A stretch of 32,505 bases of DNA from Rhodoferax sp. (GCA_025358555.1 JANYJD010000306.1:1-32505); one strand, 5' to 3'; shown: positions 7,869 through 15,487, numbered from the stretch's first letter. The notes: generated by a model not told the origin, from the sequence alone. Program-made: numbers and translations.

Positions 7869-7910
7869 ACCTCATTCCACTTGCACAAGCAGCTATTAAT
7901 TTTATTGCAT
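7861..7910 (-). repeat. Interspersed AT-rich repeat overlapping the regulator stop codon (copy 3)
   Basis: In reverse orientation it reads GGCTGTAGACCTCATTCCAC, then a spacer and AGCTATTAATTTTATTGCA, matching the reverse complement of copy 2. The regulator's TAG stop lies within its first bases. A run of nine G follows at 7912-7920. The 80-bp gap to the toxin gene holds nothing else. Confidence 0.7.
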
Positions 7911-7948
7911 TGGGGGGGGGAGAAGAAGCTCTGGGGAGAATAAGCCCG

Positions 7949-8245
7949 TCAGACTTTTCGCCAATAGTTCGGTTGGCGTCGATGGTGGGTCACAGCCAAA
8001 ATCCTCACTGTGCTGCCGTCTATATCGTAGACAACCGAGTATGGGAACCTGTGGAGAACCCGCCGCCGGTCACCCATATCGTCAGCGGCCTTGCCTAAAG
8101 GAGACTTACCGACTCGCTCAATGGCGTCGAAGGCTTCCGCGCGAAAGGCGTCGGCCATGAGCGCGCTTCGTTCGCCGCACCAAAGCACCGCGTCCTGGAT
8201 ATCGCTTTCGGCAACTGCCGCTACTTCTACACTGTAGCCTCTCAA
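7949..8245 (-). CDS. ParE/RelE-family toxin
   Basis: The 98-residue protein has the ParE/RelE fold pattern: an N-terminal strand (YSVEVAAVAESDIQDAVLWC), a helix pair, and the closing segment HRFPYSVVYDIDGSTVRILA followed by VTHHRRQPNYWRKV. Toxins of this class poison gyrase (ParE) or cleave mRNA on the ribosome (RelE); the HRRQPNYW ending favours the ParE-like group. Its ATG overlaps the antitoxin stop by four bases, the standard antitoxin-first arrangement. It probably acts as a stability or stress module; codon use and GC look a little lower than in the neighbours. Confidence 0.85.
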   Translation of the reverse strand: MRGYSVEVAAVAESDIQDAVLWCGERSALMADAFRAEAFDAIERVGKSPLGKAADDMGDRRRVLHRFPYSVVYDIDGSTVRILAVTHHRRQPNYWRKV

Positions 8246-8466
8246 AGCGCAGCCAAACGAGCACGCGCTTCAGCCCAAGGCACCATCTTAATGGCTCCTG
8301 TGCGAATCCCCTCTTTGCGGCGCTGGATCTCCTCTTGCCAAGCTCTTGCGACCAGGGATTCGTCCTCCCCGTCCAGGCTGTCAAGTAGAGCGAGCACAAC
8401 TGCATAACGCTCTTGGGGGACAAGAGCAAGCGCTGCATCGATGACATGATCTACGCGAGCATTCAT
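8242..8466 (-). CDS. Antitoxin, putative addiction module component family
   Basis: Starting at ATG 8466 gives 74 residues: MNARVDHVIDAALALVPQER, then ALLDSLDGEDESLVARAWQE and a C-terminal VPWAEARARLAAL. This is the small acidic helical antitoxin type (addiction module component, CHP02574-like) paired with ParE/RelE toxins. The ORF track start at 8616 would add 50 residues that partly translate an interspersed repeat, so I reject it. No strong Shine-Dalgarno is visible before 8466. It is expected to bind and neutralise the toxin and repress its own promoter. Confidence 0.8.
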   Translation of the reverse strand: MNARVDHVIDAALALVPQERYAVVLALLDSLDGEDESLVARAWQEEIQRRKEGIRTGAIKMVPWAEARARLAAL

Positions 8467-8538
8467 AACAGGTGAGTTTATCAGTGTCTGCACAATATGC
8501 GAAATCACCTGCGGCGCTTTTAACTGTAGAATAAACTG

Positions 8539-8586
8539 GGCTGTAGCCCTTTTCCCGATTGCATCGTACGCTATCAATAATATATC
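8539..8586 (-). repeat. Interspersed AT-rich repeat (copy 4)
   Basis: In reverse orientation: GGCTGTAGCCCTTTTCCC, spacer, then GCTATCAATAATATATC. It fills most of the 122-bp gap between the EgtB/SenA-like gene and the antitoxin gene and may separate them transcriptionally. Confidence 0.65.
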
Positions 8587-8588
8587 AA

Positions 8589-9908
8589 CTACAACGCACA
8601 AGAACGAAACCCACAAAACAAATTATCCCGCTGTGGCAGGCAGAAATTGCGGAATTTTGGATGCTTCATGCGCGCCCGCGTGGCAAATGAGGCACCGCGC
8701 AGCACTTTGTGGGAACCAAAAAAAGGCTGCGAATAATCCTGCCACGGGCCTGCGTCAAAACCAGGGTAGCCCCGGAACGTGGTGCCGGTCCATTCCCACA
8801 CATCGCCCCAGCGCCAGCCCCGGCGCAGCGCCGTGTGCGCCGCCACTTCCCATTCCACCTCGGCGGGCAAACGGCGCCCGGCCCAGCGCGCCCAAGCGTC
8901 CGCCTCCCACCAGGTGACGTGCGTGGCGGGCTGGCCGCCCAGCATGCGCATCGGTTTGCCAAAGCGGGTTTGCATCACCGCGCCGCTGGCCACGCCAATC
9001 TGGTCTACATAGCGGGGGCCGCGCCGGCCACCGTCCTGGCTGGCATCGGCGGCCTTGTCCTGCAACCATTGCCAGCCCAAGGGGTGCCACAGCTCGGAGC
9101 GATCGTAGCCGCCGTCGTCGACAAACTCGACAAACTGCGACCACGTCACCGGCTGCGCGTCGATCTCAAACTCGGGCACGGACACCTCATGCATCGGCTG
9201 CTCGTTGTCAAAGGCAAAGCCTTGGTCTGGCTCCAAGCTCCCGATGCCCATACGCCAGCGCACCGCCGGCACCAGCATCGGATCGCGCGGAGCCTGCGAC
9301 TGCGGCATCACCAGTTGCAGTGGCAAACCCAGCGTCTGCGCCAGCACAATCAGCTCTTCGCCGCGCATGTCTTCATGGCACAGCGCCAGACGGTAAAAAT
9401 ACAGCGCGTCATCTTCATCAGGCGTTTTCTCCAGCAAATCCAGCGTGGCTTCCAGCGTTGCCAGTAAATACCCGCGCGTGCTCGCCAGGTCCGGCAAATC
9501 CAGCGTCCAGCGGCTGTCGTGCGGGGCCGCAGCCGGGTTCCACCAGTGATCGGCGCGTGGCTCAATCGATGCCAGCCGCGTGGCCGCAGGGTCGGCGTCG
9601 GCGCCCCGGTGGCACTGCAGGTTGCGAGCAATCCACCATTCCTGAAACCAGCCGATGTGGCCGAGAGTCCACAGCGGCGGGTTGAGTTCGGGCTTTATGG
9701 GCACCACCACACCACCCGTACCGGCACGGCCCACGGCGCTCTCCAGTTGGCCCAACAAATGCAGCGTGTGGTTACGCGCGTCCATCAGCGCCAGCGACAG
9801 CACGTCCCGTCCGCCATGGCGCATGGTGGGCGAGTCAATGGAGGCGAACGGCGCGGGTTTGGGACCTGGCAACGGCGCCGGTTTGGAGGGAAGCGAAGCA
9901 TTGGACAT
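8589..9908 (-). CDS. EgtB/SenA-like non-haem iron enzyme (DinB plus FGE-sulfatase domains)
   Basis: The 439-residue protein joins an N-terminal DinB-like helical domain (about 35-200) to a C-terminal formylglycine-generating-enzyme-like domain (about 210-439). This is the architecture of EgtB (C-S bond formation in ergothioneine synthesis) and SenA (C-Se bond formation in selenoneine synthesis). Signature parts are PPLWTLGHIGWFQEWWIARN (H84), LALCHEDMRGEELIVLAQTL (H178), QPVTWSQFVEFVDDGGY, GGQPATHVTWWEADAWARWA, RRLPAEVEWEVAA and FCGFRSCAL. In EgtB the metal ligands include the HxxxHxE motif; here it is H178-EDM-R182-G-E184, with Arg at the second His. No senB, selD or egtD homologue is adjacent, so the product is uncertain. 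The overall length and match to Comamonadaceae-type members lean towards SenA, but this is inference. Confidence 0.8.
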   Translation of the reverse strand: MSNASLPSKPAPLPGPKPAPFASIDSPTMRHGGRDVLSLALMDARNHTLHLLGQLESAVGRAGTGGVVVPIKPELNPPLWTLGHIGWFQEWWIARNLQCHRGADADPAATRLASIEPRADHWWNPAAAPHDSRWTLDLPDLASTRGYLLATLEATLDLLEKTPDEDDALYFYRLALCHEDMRGEELIVLAQTLGLPLQLVMPQSQAPRDPMLVPAVRWRMGIGSLEPDQGFAFDNEQPMHEVSVPEFEIDAQPVTWSQFVEFVDDGGYDRSELWHPLGWQWLQDKAADASQDGGRRGPRYVDQIGVASGAVMQTRFGKPMRMLGGQPATHVTWWEADAWARWAGRRLPAEVEWEVAAHTALRRGWRWGDVWEWTGTTFRGYPGFDAGPWQDYSQPFFGSHKVLRGASFATRARMKHPKFRNFCLPQRDNLFCGFRSCAL

Positions 9909-10118
9909 GCCCCATTATTCACCCAGACCGTTCGCGCTACGGGATAACACGGTGGGGCGAACAAGTAGCGGGAGGTATAGTCACGCCAGCTCGGTGTATG
10001 CGCCTCCGGCGCATTCTGTCCTTGGCAAAGATTTCATGATCTCAACCTCAAACCCCGGTGACCGGGATTGTCATTTTCTGCGGGCACGCCTCTGCACCCG
10101 CTATCGGAGTACTTCACC

Positions 10119-10658
10119 GTGAAGCCACTTTTGACGCTTTCCCGTGCCATCGACTGGCTCACCGACATGTTTGGCGGCTTTGCAAAATGGGCGGTCATTT
10201 TGTCCTGCTTTATCAGCGCCCTCAACGCCGTGATCCGCTACTCCTTCGATTACAGCTCCAACGGCTGGCTTGAAATCCAGTGGTACCTGTTTGCCGCCTG
10301 CGTGATGCTGGGCGCCTCGCAAGTGCTGCGCGTCAACGAGCATGTCCGGGTCGACGTGCTGTACGGCATGTGGTCCGCGCGCGCCAAGGTGTGGATCGAC
10401 CTGTTCGGGCTGGTTTTTTTCTTGATGCCGGTGATGACATTGATGCTGTATTACGCGTTTCCGCTGTTCGTGCGCATGTACGAGACCCATGAAATGTCCA
10501 ACAATGCAGGCGGCCTGATCCGCTGGCCGGCCATGCTGATGCTGCCCTTGGGATTTGCGCTGATGCTATTGCAAGGCCTGTCCGAAATCATCAAGCGCGT
10601 GGGCTGGCTGACCCACACCTACGAGATGGATCTGCACTACGAAAGGCCACTGCAATGA
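10119..10658 (+). CDS. TRAP transporter small permease (DctQ type)
   Basis: This is the four-helix small membrane subunit of a tripartite ATP-independent transporter. Helices are visible at WAVILSCFISALNAVIRY, WYLFAACVMLGASQVLRV, LFGLVFFLMPVMTLMLYYAF and WPAMLMLPLGFALMLLQGL. The conserved EIQWYLFAACVMLGASQVLR and NEHVRVDV are typical DctQ sequence. I place the start at GTG 10119 (VKPLLTLSRAIDWL) because CGGAG lies 9 bp upstream; the track start at 10068 adds 17 atypical residues. Its TGA overlaps the ATG of the large permease. The family shows the large type paired with alpha-keto acid or lactate-like receptors. Confidence 0.9.
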   Translation: MKPLLTLSRAIDWLTDMFGGFAKWAVILSCFISALNAVIRYSFDYSSNGWLEIQWYLFAACVMLGASQVLRVNEHVRVDVLYGMWSARAKVWIDLFGLVFFLMPVMTLMLYYAFPLFVRMYETHEMSNNAGGLIRWPAMLMLPLGFALMLLQGLSEIIKRVGWLTHTYEMDLHYERPLQ

Positions 10659-12211
10659 CGATGGAAAGCTTTGCCCCCATGATGTTTGGGGGGTTGATCC
10701 TGATCATGCTGATCGGTTTTCCAGTGGCGTTTTCGCTGTCTGCGCTGGGCTTGTTCTGCGGTTTTTTTGCCATCCACATGGGCTGGTTTCCCGCCAGCTT
10801 CATGGCCAACCTGCCACTGAACGTCTTCGGCATTCTCTCCAATGACCTTTTGCTGGCCATCCCGTTTTTCACCCTGATGGGCTCGATTCTGGAGAAGTGC
10901 GGCCTGGCCGAGGACATGCTGGACTCCATGGGGCAGCTGTTTGGCCCGATCAAGGGCGGCCTGGGTTACTCGGTCATCATCGTGGGTTTTATCCTGGGTG
11001 CCATCACCGGCACCGTGGCCGGGCAAGTGATTGCCATGGCAATGATCTCGCTGCCCGTCATGATGCGCTACGGCTACAACATGCGATACGCCACCGGCGT
11101 GCTGGCCGCGTCTGGCACCATCACCCAGCTGGTGCCGCCATCGCTGGTGCTGGTAGTGCTGGCAGACCAGCTGGGCCGCTCGGTCGGCGACATGTACAAG
11201 GGTGCGTGGGGACCGTCGATTTTGCAGGTTTTGATTTTTGCGCTCTACACCTTTTTCCTGAGCCGTTTCAGGCCCGAATATGTTCCAGGCGTTCCAGCGC
11301 AAGCGCGTACGCTGGAGGGCTGGCTTCTGTGGAAAAAGTGCCTGCGCGGCATCATCCCCTCGGCCATCCTGATCTTCGCCGTGCTGGGCAGCATGGGCGG
11401 CCTGCCGGGCATTGACACAGCCGTTGCAACGCCCACGGAAGCCGGTGCGATGGGCGCAGTGGGCGCCTTCATCCTGGCCGCGATTCACGGACGTCTGAAC
11501 TGGGCGCTCATCAAGGATGGCATGACCGGCACCATGCGCATCACCGCCATGGTGGTGTTCATCCTGATTGGGTCACGCGTGTTTTCGCTGGTGTTCCAGG
11601 GCGTGGACGGCGGCAAATGGATCGAGCACATGCTGACCAACCTGCCGGGTGGGCAGACCGGGTTTTTGATCGTCGTCAACATTTTCATTTTCTTCCTCGC
11701 GTTCTTCCTGGACTTTTTTGAGATTGCCTTCATCATCTTGCCCATGCTGGGGCCGGTTGCAGACAAGATGGGCATCAACATGATCTGGTTCGGCGTGCTG
11801 CTGTGCGTCAACATGCAGACCAGCTTCATGCATCCGCCGTTCGGGTTTGCGCTGTTCTACCTGCGGGGCATTGCAGACACGCTGTTCAAGAACGGGGCCA
11901 TTCCAGAAAAGGTGCAATCGCGTGACATCTATCTGGGGGCCATCCCGTGGGTGCTGTTGCAGCTGGTGCTGGTCGTGATCGTGATTTTCTTCCCGCAAAC
12001 CGTCACCGTGTTCCTGGACAAGGAAGTCAAAATTGACATTAACAAGGTGCAGATCGAGGCACCCATCAACACCGAAGAAAGCGCTACCCCCGCTACGGCG
12101 GCTGACGACGAAAAGAAAACCGAAGACATGTTCAAGGATGCTGCCAAGAGCGACGCCGCCAAGGCGCAGGCAGGCAAAGCCGCCCCGGCAGCAGGTGAAA
12201 CGGCCAAGTAA
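10655..12211 (+). CDS. TRAP transporter large permease (DctM type) with charged C-terminal tail
   Basis: The 518-residue protein is the ion-coupled transport subunit. It has about twelve helices, with family segments such as LLLAIPFFTLMGSILEKCGL, GAITGTVAGQVIAMAMISLP, ASGTITQLVPPSLVLVVLAD and FLDFFEIAFIILPMLGPVAD. Residues about 465-518 form a hydrophilic Ala/Lys/Asp-rich tail (DEKKTEDMFKDAAKSDAAKA) beyond the last helix, longer than usual for DctM (about 430 residues). It overlaps the small permease by ATGA and is followed after one base by the PH-like gene. The receptor is encoded convergently. Confidence 0.92.
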   Translation: MTMESFAPMMFGGLILIMLIGFPVAFSLSALGLFCGFFAIHMGWFPASFMANLPLNVFGILSNDLLLAIPFFTLMGSILEKCGLAEDMLDSMGQLFGPIKGGLGYSVIIVGFILGAITGTVAGQVIAMAMISLPVMMRYGYNMRYATGVLAASGTITQLVPPSLVLVVLADQLGRSVGDMYKGAWGPSILQVLIFALYTFFLSRFRPEYVPGVPAQARTLEGWLLWKKCLRGIIPSAILIFAVLGSMGGLPGIDTAVATPTEAGAMGAVGAFILAAIHGRLNWALIKDGMTGTMRITAMVVFILIGSRVFSLVFQGVDGGKWIEHMLTNLPGGQTGFLIVVNIFIFFLAFFLDFFEIAFIILPMLGPVADKMGINMIWFGVLLCVNMQTSFMHPPFGFALFYLRGIADTLFKNGAIPEKVQSRDIYLGAIPWVLLQLVLVVIVIFFPQTVTVFLDKEVKIDINKVQIEAPINTEESATPATAADDEKKTEDMFKDAAKSDAAKAQAGKAAPAAGETAK

Positions 12212-12212
12212 C

Positions 12213-12746
12213 ATGGCGTTGCAATCTCCGCCCGGCGTACTGCCGAGTCCAGTGCCCAGCGCATTGCCCAGTCCACCGCAAGACCACTGGCCGATCAGCG
12301 GCTCGGCCGAGGGGGCCGCCTTTCCCGTCATGGTCAAGGCGCTGGCAACACTGCTGATGGCCGCGTTGACAATCTGGGGCGTGCGGGTGGCAGGCCAGGT
12401 GATGGCCACCGCATGGTCGCCCGCTGCAGCGGCCTTCCTGGTCACGACCCTGGTCGTGATCGTGGCCTGCTACTACTGGATTCTTTGCAGCCGCACCACC
12501 ATCACCGCTACCCACATCGAGCAGACCTGGCTGTGGCCAAAAAGAGCGGCTCTGGCCGACATCACCCAAGCGAAATTCATCTACCTGCCCTACCTGGCAT
12601 GGCTGATTGCCCCCAGGCTGGTAGTGCGCGTGCAGGGGCGCGGCATGTTTGTATTTCACGCGGCAGATCAACGGGTGCTGCAGGCGTTTGCCCGGCTTAG
12701 CCTGGGTCCGGTCATCGCAACGCTGATGCAGCCCGCAACGCCATGA
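12213..12746 (+). CDS. Small membrane protein with PH-like C-terminal region
   Basis: From ATG 12213, directly after the large-permease stop, this 177-residue protein has a Pro-rich N-terminus, two predicted helices (ALATLLMAALTIWGVRVAG and AAAAFLVTTLVVIVACYYWI) and a soluble C-terminal part. The latter (RTTITATHIEQTWLWPKRAA then LADITQAKFIYLP, and RLVVRVQGRGMFVFHA) resembles bacterial PH-like domains that follow paired membrane helices. I do not know a named function. Its place as third gene of the permease operon suggests a role linked to the transporter, perhaps assembly, but this is inference. The gene ends exactly at the terminator hairpin, and no good ribosome site precedes it, which fits coupled translation. 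Confidence 0.7.
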   Translation: MALQSPPGVLPSPVPSALPSPPQDHWPISGSAEGAAFPVMVKALATLLMAALTIWGVRVAGQVMATAWSPAAAAFLVTTLVVIVACYYWILCSRTTITATHIEQTWLWPKRAALADITQAKFIYLPYLAWLIAPRLVVRVQGRGMFVFHAADQRVLQAFARLSLGPVIATLMQPATP

Positions 12747-12776
12747 AAAAGGCCCTGTAAAACAGGGCCTTTTTTT
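12746..12776. terminator. Bidirectional Rho-independent terminator between convergent TRAP genes
   Basis: A perfect 7-bp GC stem, GGCCCTG-TAAAA-CAGGGCC, is flanked by A5 on the left and T7 on the right, so it can stop transcription from both sides. It lies between the permease operon and the convergent receptor gene. Confidence 0.92.
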
Positions 12777-12786
12777 ATGGGACAGG

Positions 12787-13872
12787 TCAGAGTTCCTTCA
12801 GCTTCGACTGCATGAAGCTGTCAAACTTCATCTCGGTGAACTGGAACCACAGGTTCTGGTCTTTGCGAAAAGAAGAGTAATCTTCGTAGACTTTTTTCCA
12901 GTTAGGGTTCTTGGCGCTGAGTTCTGAGTACAGGCTCATGGCTTCCTTGAACGCCAGTTCCAGCACGTCTTTGCCGAACGGCAGCACCTTGGTCTTGTTG
13001 CCCACCAGCTGCTTCAGCGCAGTGGGGTTTTTGGCGTCGTACTTGGCCTGCATTTCAACGTGGGCAAAGGATGCTGCGCACTCAATGATGGCTTTGTTGT
13101 CGGCGGACAGGGCCTCATAGGCCTTGGCGTTGACAAACAGATCCAGCTCCGGGCCACCCTCCCACCAGCCGGGGTAGTAGTAGAACGGCGCGACCTTGTT
13201 GAAGCCCAGCTTCTGGTCATCGTACGGCCCCACCCATTCGGCGGCGTCAATCGTGCCTTTTTCCAGCGCCTGGTATATCTCGCCGCCGGGAATGTTTTGC
13301 GGCACGCCGCCCATTCGCTCCAGCACCTTGCCGGCAAAGCCGCCAATACGCATCTTCAGGCCCTTGATGTCGTTGGCCGATTTGATTTCCTTGCGGTACC
13401 AGCCGCCCATCTGGCAGCCCGTGTTGCCCGCAGGGAAGTTGACAATGTTGTAGCCCTTGTAGAACTCGCGCATCAGCTTGAGGCCATTGCCCTCGTACAT
13501 CCAGGCGGTCATCTGGCGGCTGTTCAGGCCAAACGGAATGGCGCAGCCCAGCGCAAAGGTCTCGTCCTTGCCAAAGAAATAATAGGGTGCGGTGTGGGCC
13601 GCTTCAACCGTGCCGTTCTGAACGCCGTCCACCACGCCAAAGGCGGGCATCAGCTCGCCCGCTGCGTGGGTGGAAATGGTGAATTTGCCACCCGACATCT
13701 CGCTGACTCTCTTGGCGAAGGTATCGGCAGCGCCAAAAATGGTGTCCAGCGACTTCGGAAAGCTGGAAGCAAGGCGCCAGCGAATGGCAGCCTGGGCATG
13801 CACAGCAGGCGCTGCGCCTGCGGCCAGCACGCCGGCAATGCCTGCGTGCCTGATGATGGAACGACGATCCAT
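12787..13872 (-). CDS. TRAP transporter substrate-binding protein (DctP/TakP type, Tat signal)
   Basis: This periplasmic receptor captures a carboxylate for the TRAP permeases. From ATG 13872 (GGAG eight bases upstream) it has a twin-arginine-type signal, MDRRSIIRHAGIAGVLAAGA then APAVHA. The mature part starts with IRWRLASSFPKSLDTIFGAA, close to TakP-like alpha-keto-acid receptors. Ligand-site features include GLKMRIGGFAGKVLERMGGV (the conserved Arg that binds the carboxylate), EIYQALEKGTIDAAEWVGPY and YYPGWWEGGPELDLFV. The track start at 13929 adds 19 residues without a ribosome site. It is transcribed towards its own permeases. A 2-oxo acid ligand is likely by family but not proven. Confidence 0.92.
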   Translation of the reverse strand: MDRRSIIRHAGIAGVLAAGAAPAVHAQAAIRWRLASSFPKSLDTIFGAADTFAKRVSEMSGGKFTISTHAAGELMPAFGVVDGVQNGTVEAAHTAPYYFFGKDETFALGCAIPFGLNSRQMTAWMYEGNGLKLMREFYKGYNIVNFPAGNTGCQMGGWYRKEIKSANDIKGLKMRIGGFAGKVLERMGGVPQNIPGGEIYQALEKGTIDAAEWVGPYDDQKLGFNKVAPFYYYPGWWEGGPELDLFVNAKAYEALSADNKAIIECAASFAHVEMQAKYDAKNPTALKQLVGNKTKVLPFGKDVLELAFKEAMSLYSELSAKNPNWKKVYEDYSSFRKDQNLWFQFTEMKFDSFMQSKLKEL

Positions 13873-14191
13873 GGGGTTAACTCCGAAGATTTTTGATTGA
13901 AGATCTTGCCGCGCGGATTTGCGCTGCAAGCACAGGTAAAAGCCAAGGTTGATTGTAGAAAGCTGGGCTTATCACAAACGTGGGGGTAAACCCTGTCGGG
14001 AATGACCATGGCCCTGGCTGGCAACGTGACTATGACCCAACCACCTTGAGGGCCGGGCGCGGCAGATACGGGCCGATCTGAGAAGTCGACATTTTTGATC
14101 TTCCATGACCTCACGCCTGGATTTTTTTCTGACAGCCTCATCAGGCTTCAACGCGCTACGCCGTCAGTTGCATGTGCCTGCAAGTCACGCG

Positions 14192-14233
14192 CAAACAAAA
14201 ACGCGGTGGCGGCTGGTGAAGACCAGCCACCGC
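14192..14233 (-). terminator. Rho-independent terminator for the phosphoribosyltransferase cassette
   Basis: Read on the - strand, GCGGTGGCTGGT-CTTC-ACCAGCC..CACCGC forms a long stem with a three-base bulge, followed by GTTTTTGTTT. It lies about 160 bp downstream of the small overlapping gene and points the right way to end its transcript. Confidence 0.7.
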
Positions 14234-14245
14234 TTCAGCGGTTTA
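14214..14245 (+). repeat. Left member of a 32-bp imperfect direct repeat
   Basis: It starts TGGTGAAGACCAGCCACC and ends GCGGTTTA. It matches 15412-15443 at 29 of 32 positions by my count, and the two enclose the phosphoribosyltransferase cassette. It partly overlaps the terminator stem. Confidence 0.75.
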
Positions 14246-14389
14246 GCCCAGCGTTTCCCTGATGGGCGCTCAAGATGTCTAAAGCGATGCATCCATAGAT
14301 GCAAAACGTCGTTGCCAATCACAATCCACCTCGGCGATTCTCGGCATCAAATACGTTGAGTTGCAAAAGTAGTCGCTTGGTGTCAATCG

Positions 14390-14599
14390 CTATCCTGCCA
14401 CCTGCACTTTGTGAGTGGACGCATGTGTGATCGTGGCGAACGCTTGCTCAGCTAATTCCTGTTTGCTGCGAATCAGCAATTCGATTTCAGATGATGTCAG
14501 CCGTCTCAGTTCTGGCGAGGTACCTAGCCTCTGATTCAGTAAGCGCGTCGAAGGGGTGAGCGAATCTTTCGATCCACCAACTTTCAAGGTCTGTTCCAT
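14390..14599 (-). CDS. Small protein overlapping the phosphoribosyltransferase gene, function unknown
   Basis: This 69-residue protein begins at ATG 14599 inside the 3' end of the upstream gene and overlaps it by 113 bp in another frame. GAGG lies seven bases before the ATG, which supports real translation. The sequence looks protein-like: RLLNQRLGTSPELRRLTSSE followed by IELLIRSKQELAEQAFATI, giving two predicted helices with a charged surface. I cannot name a family with confidence. The tight link suggests it works with the phosphoribosyltransferase or is its regulator, which is inference. Confidence 0.6.
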   Translation of the reverse strand: MEQTLKVGGSKDSLTPSTRLLNQRLGTSPELRRLTSSEIELLIRSKQELAEQAFATITHASTHKVQVAG

Positions 14600-15179
14600 G
14601 TTTGAGCCTCAGTTCAGATAAGCGTTCGAGGGACAGGGTGAGTTTTGCGGAGTGGGGTTTGCCTGTCAAGGATACCGCAGCAAGTACTTTTCCACCGCTC
14701 GACTCGATGTAGCCTTTCAAATTAGCTAACGTGCCACCCATGCCCACAAAGTCGTCAACCAGCACGTATTCACAACCCGGCTGAATCACACCCGTAAATT
14801 CAGCCTGCCGAGCCAAGCGAGAGAATCCATCTGCGCCCGTATGAGCGACTACGTTGACTTGCGCTACGACGATATCGTGCGGCCAGCCTGTGGCTTTGCT
14901 GATCTCTACTGCAAGGGCCTCTGGAATGGCATTGATGCCTTCGCGCTCGTAGGCATGGGCGCTCACCAGCGTAGGACGATGCCCACGGAGTAAATCAGCT
15001 AAGCGCTGATTTTGCTCCCCACTCATCGTGTCGTTGACCAAGATGGTTGCTGAAAAGCCATTGCCCGCCTTTGCAGCTTGATAGGCAGGGTGCTGCTTCA
15101 CAGCCGATTCGTTGGCATGAATGAGCACCTGAGGGAAACTGTTCCACGCTGTGCGAGGGGGTTGGGGAATCGCGCTCAT
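14487..15179 (-). CDS. Phosphoribosyltransferase-family protein
   Basis: A type I phosphoribosyltransferase fold is shown by the PRPP loop EYVLVDDFVGMGGTLANLKG in the middle third: two acidic residues, then GMGGT. Upstream, PTLVSAHAYEREGINAIPEA and the later GGKVLAAVSLTGKP strand also fit. Which base or acceptor it uses is unknown; it lacks the extended patterns of Apt, Hpt, Upp or PyrE that I would recognise. The start is uncertain: ATG 15179 (MSAIPQPPRTAWNSFPQ), 15188 and 15215 are all possible and none has a clear ribosome site. A sampled 60-bp line has about 52 % GC, lower than the flanking genes, which together with the bordering direct repeats suggests acquisition. Proteins of this kind occur on mobile islands. 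Confidence 0.82.
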   Translation of the reverse strand: MSAIPQPPRTAWNSFPQVLIHANESAVKQHPAYQAAKAGNGFSATILVNDTMSGEQNQRLADLLRGHRPTLVSAHAYEREGINAIPEALAVEISKATGWPHDIVVAQVNVVAHTGADGFSRLARQAEFTGVIQPGCEYVLVDDFVGMGGTLANLKGYIESSGGKVLAAVSLTGKPHSAKLTLSLERLSELRLKHGTDLESWWIERFAHPFDALTESEARYLARTETADII

Positions 15180-15411
15180 TGTTCTCATTTTCACACGCAA
15201 ATATTCCAGACACATTGCAGCATCCGGCGCAAACCATTGGGCGGTTGAACTGAAAGGTTTTGGGTTTTACACCGCTGGTATACCCTGCATGATCGAATAC
15301 CAACGGTGCGTCATGAGGCGAAAGCCCCAAAAATTTTCAGGGCGACTGCACCACGGGCAATCTCCTCACGGGCCTTCAGCTCCGGCTGTTTGGCAGGCAC
15401 CTTGACCGTCA

Positions 15412-15443
15412 TGGTGAAGACCAGCCACCACGTCCGCGGTTTA
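15412..15443 (+). repeat. Right member of the 32-bp imperfect direct repeat
   Basis: It starts TGGTGAAGACCAGCCACC and ends GCGGTTTA, with differences only in the six central bases relative to 14214-14245. Unlike the left copy it lacks the partner arm for a terminator hairpin. Confidence 0.75.
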
Positions 15444-15487
15444 CTGCAACGCAAGGGTCGATGCCAGAAGCGCGGCTAAAACAACAG

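Larger units (their letters stand above)
13873..14389. other. Intergenic stretch upstream of the TRAP receptor gene
   Basis: About 520 bp without a convincing gene. It should hold the promoter of the receptor gene (the - strand has TACAAT about 70 bp before the ATG, without a well-spaced -35). It also holds a terminator hairpin for the cassette to the right and the left member of a pair of direct repeats. The ORFs listed here (13650-14141, 14105-14359) look non-coding. Confidence 0.6.

Noticed and set aside
13873-13990. Possible sigma-54 promoter (TTGGC...TTGCA) before the TRAP receptor gene
   Set aside because: The spacing between the GG and GC elements is 11 or 15 rather than the required 10.
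14105-14359. 84-codon + strand ORF in the gap beside the terminator
   Set aside because: It runs through the terminator hairpin, has no ribosome site and no recognisable domain.
15311-15412. Small - strand ORF of 33 codons (MTVKVPAKQPELKAREEIAR...) downstream of dxs
   Set aside because: The start lies inside the direct repeat, no ribosome site is present, and I recognise no family. It may be a gene remnant, but support is too weak for a feature.
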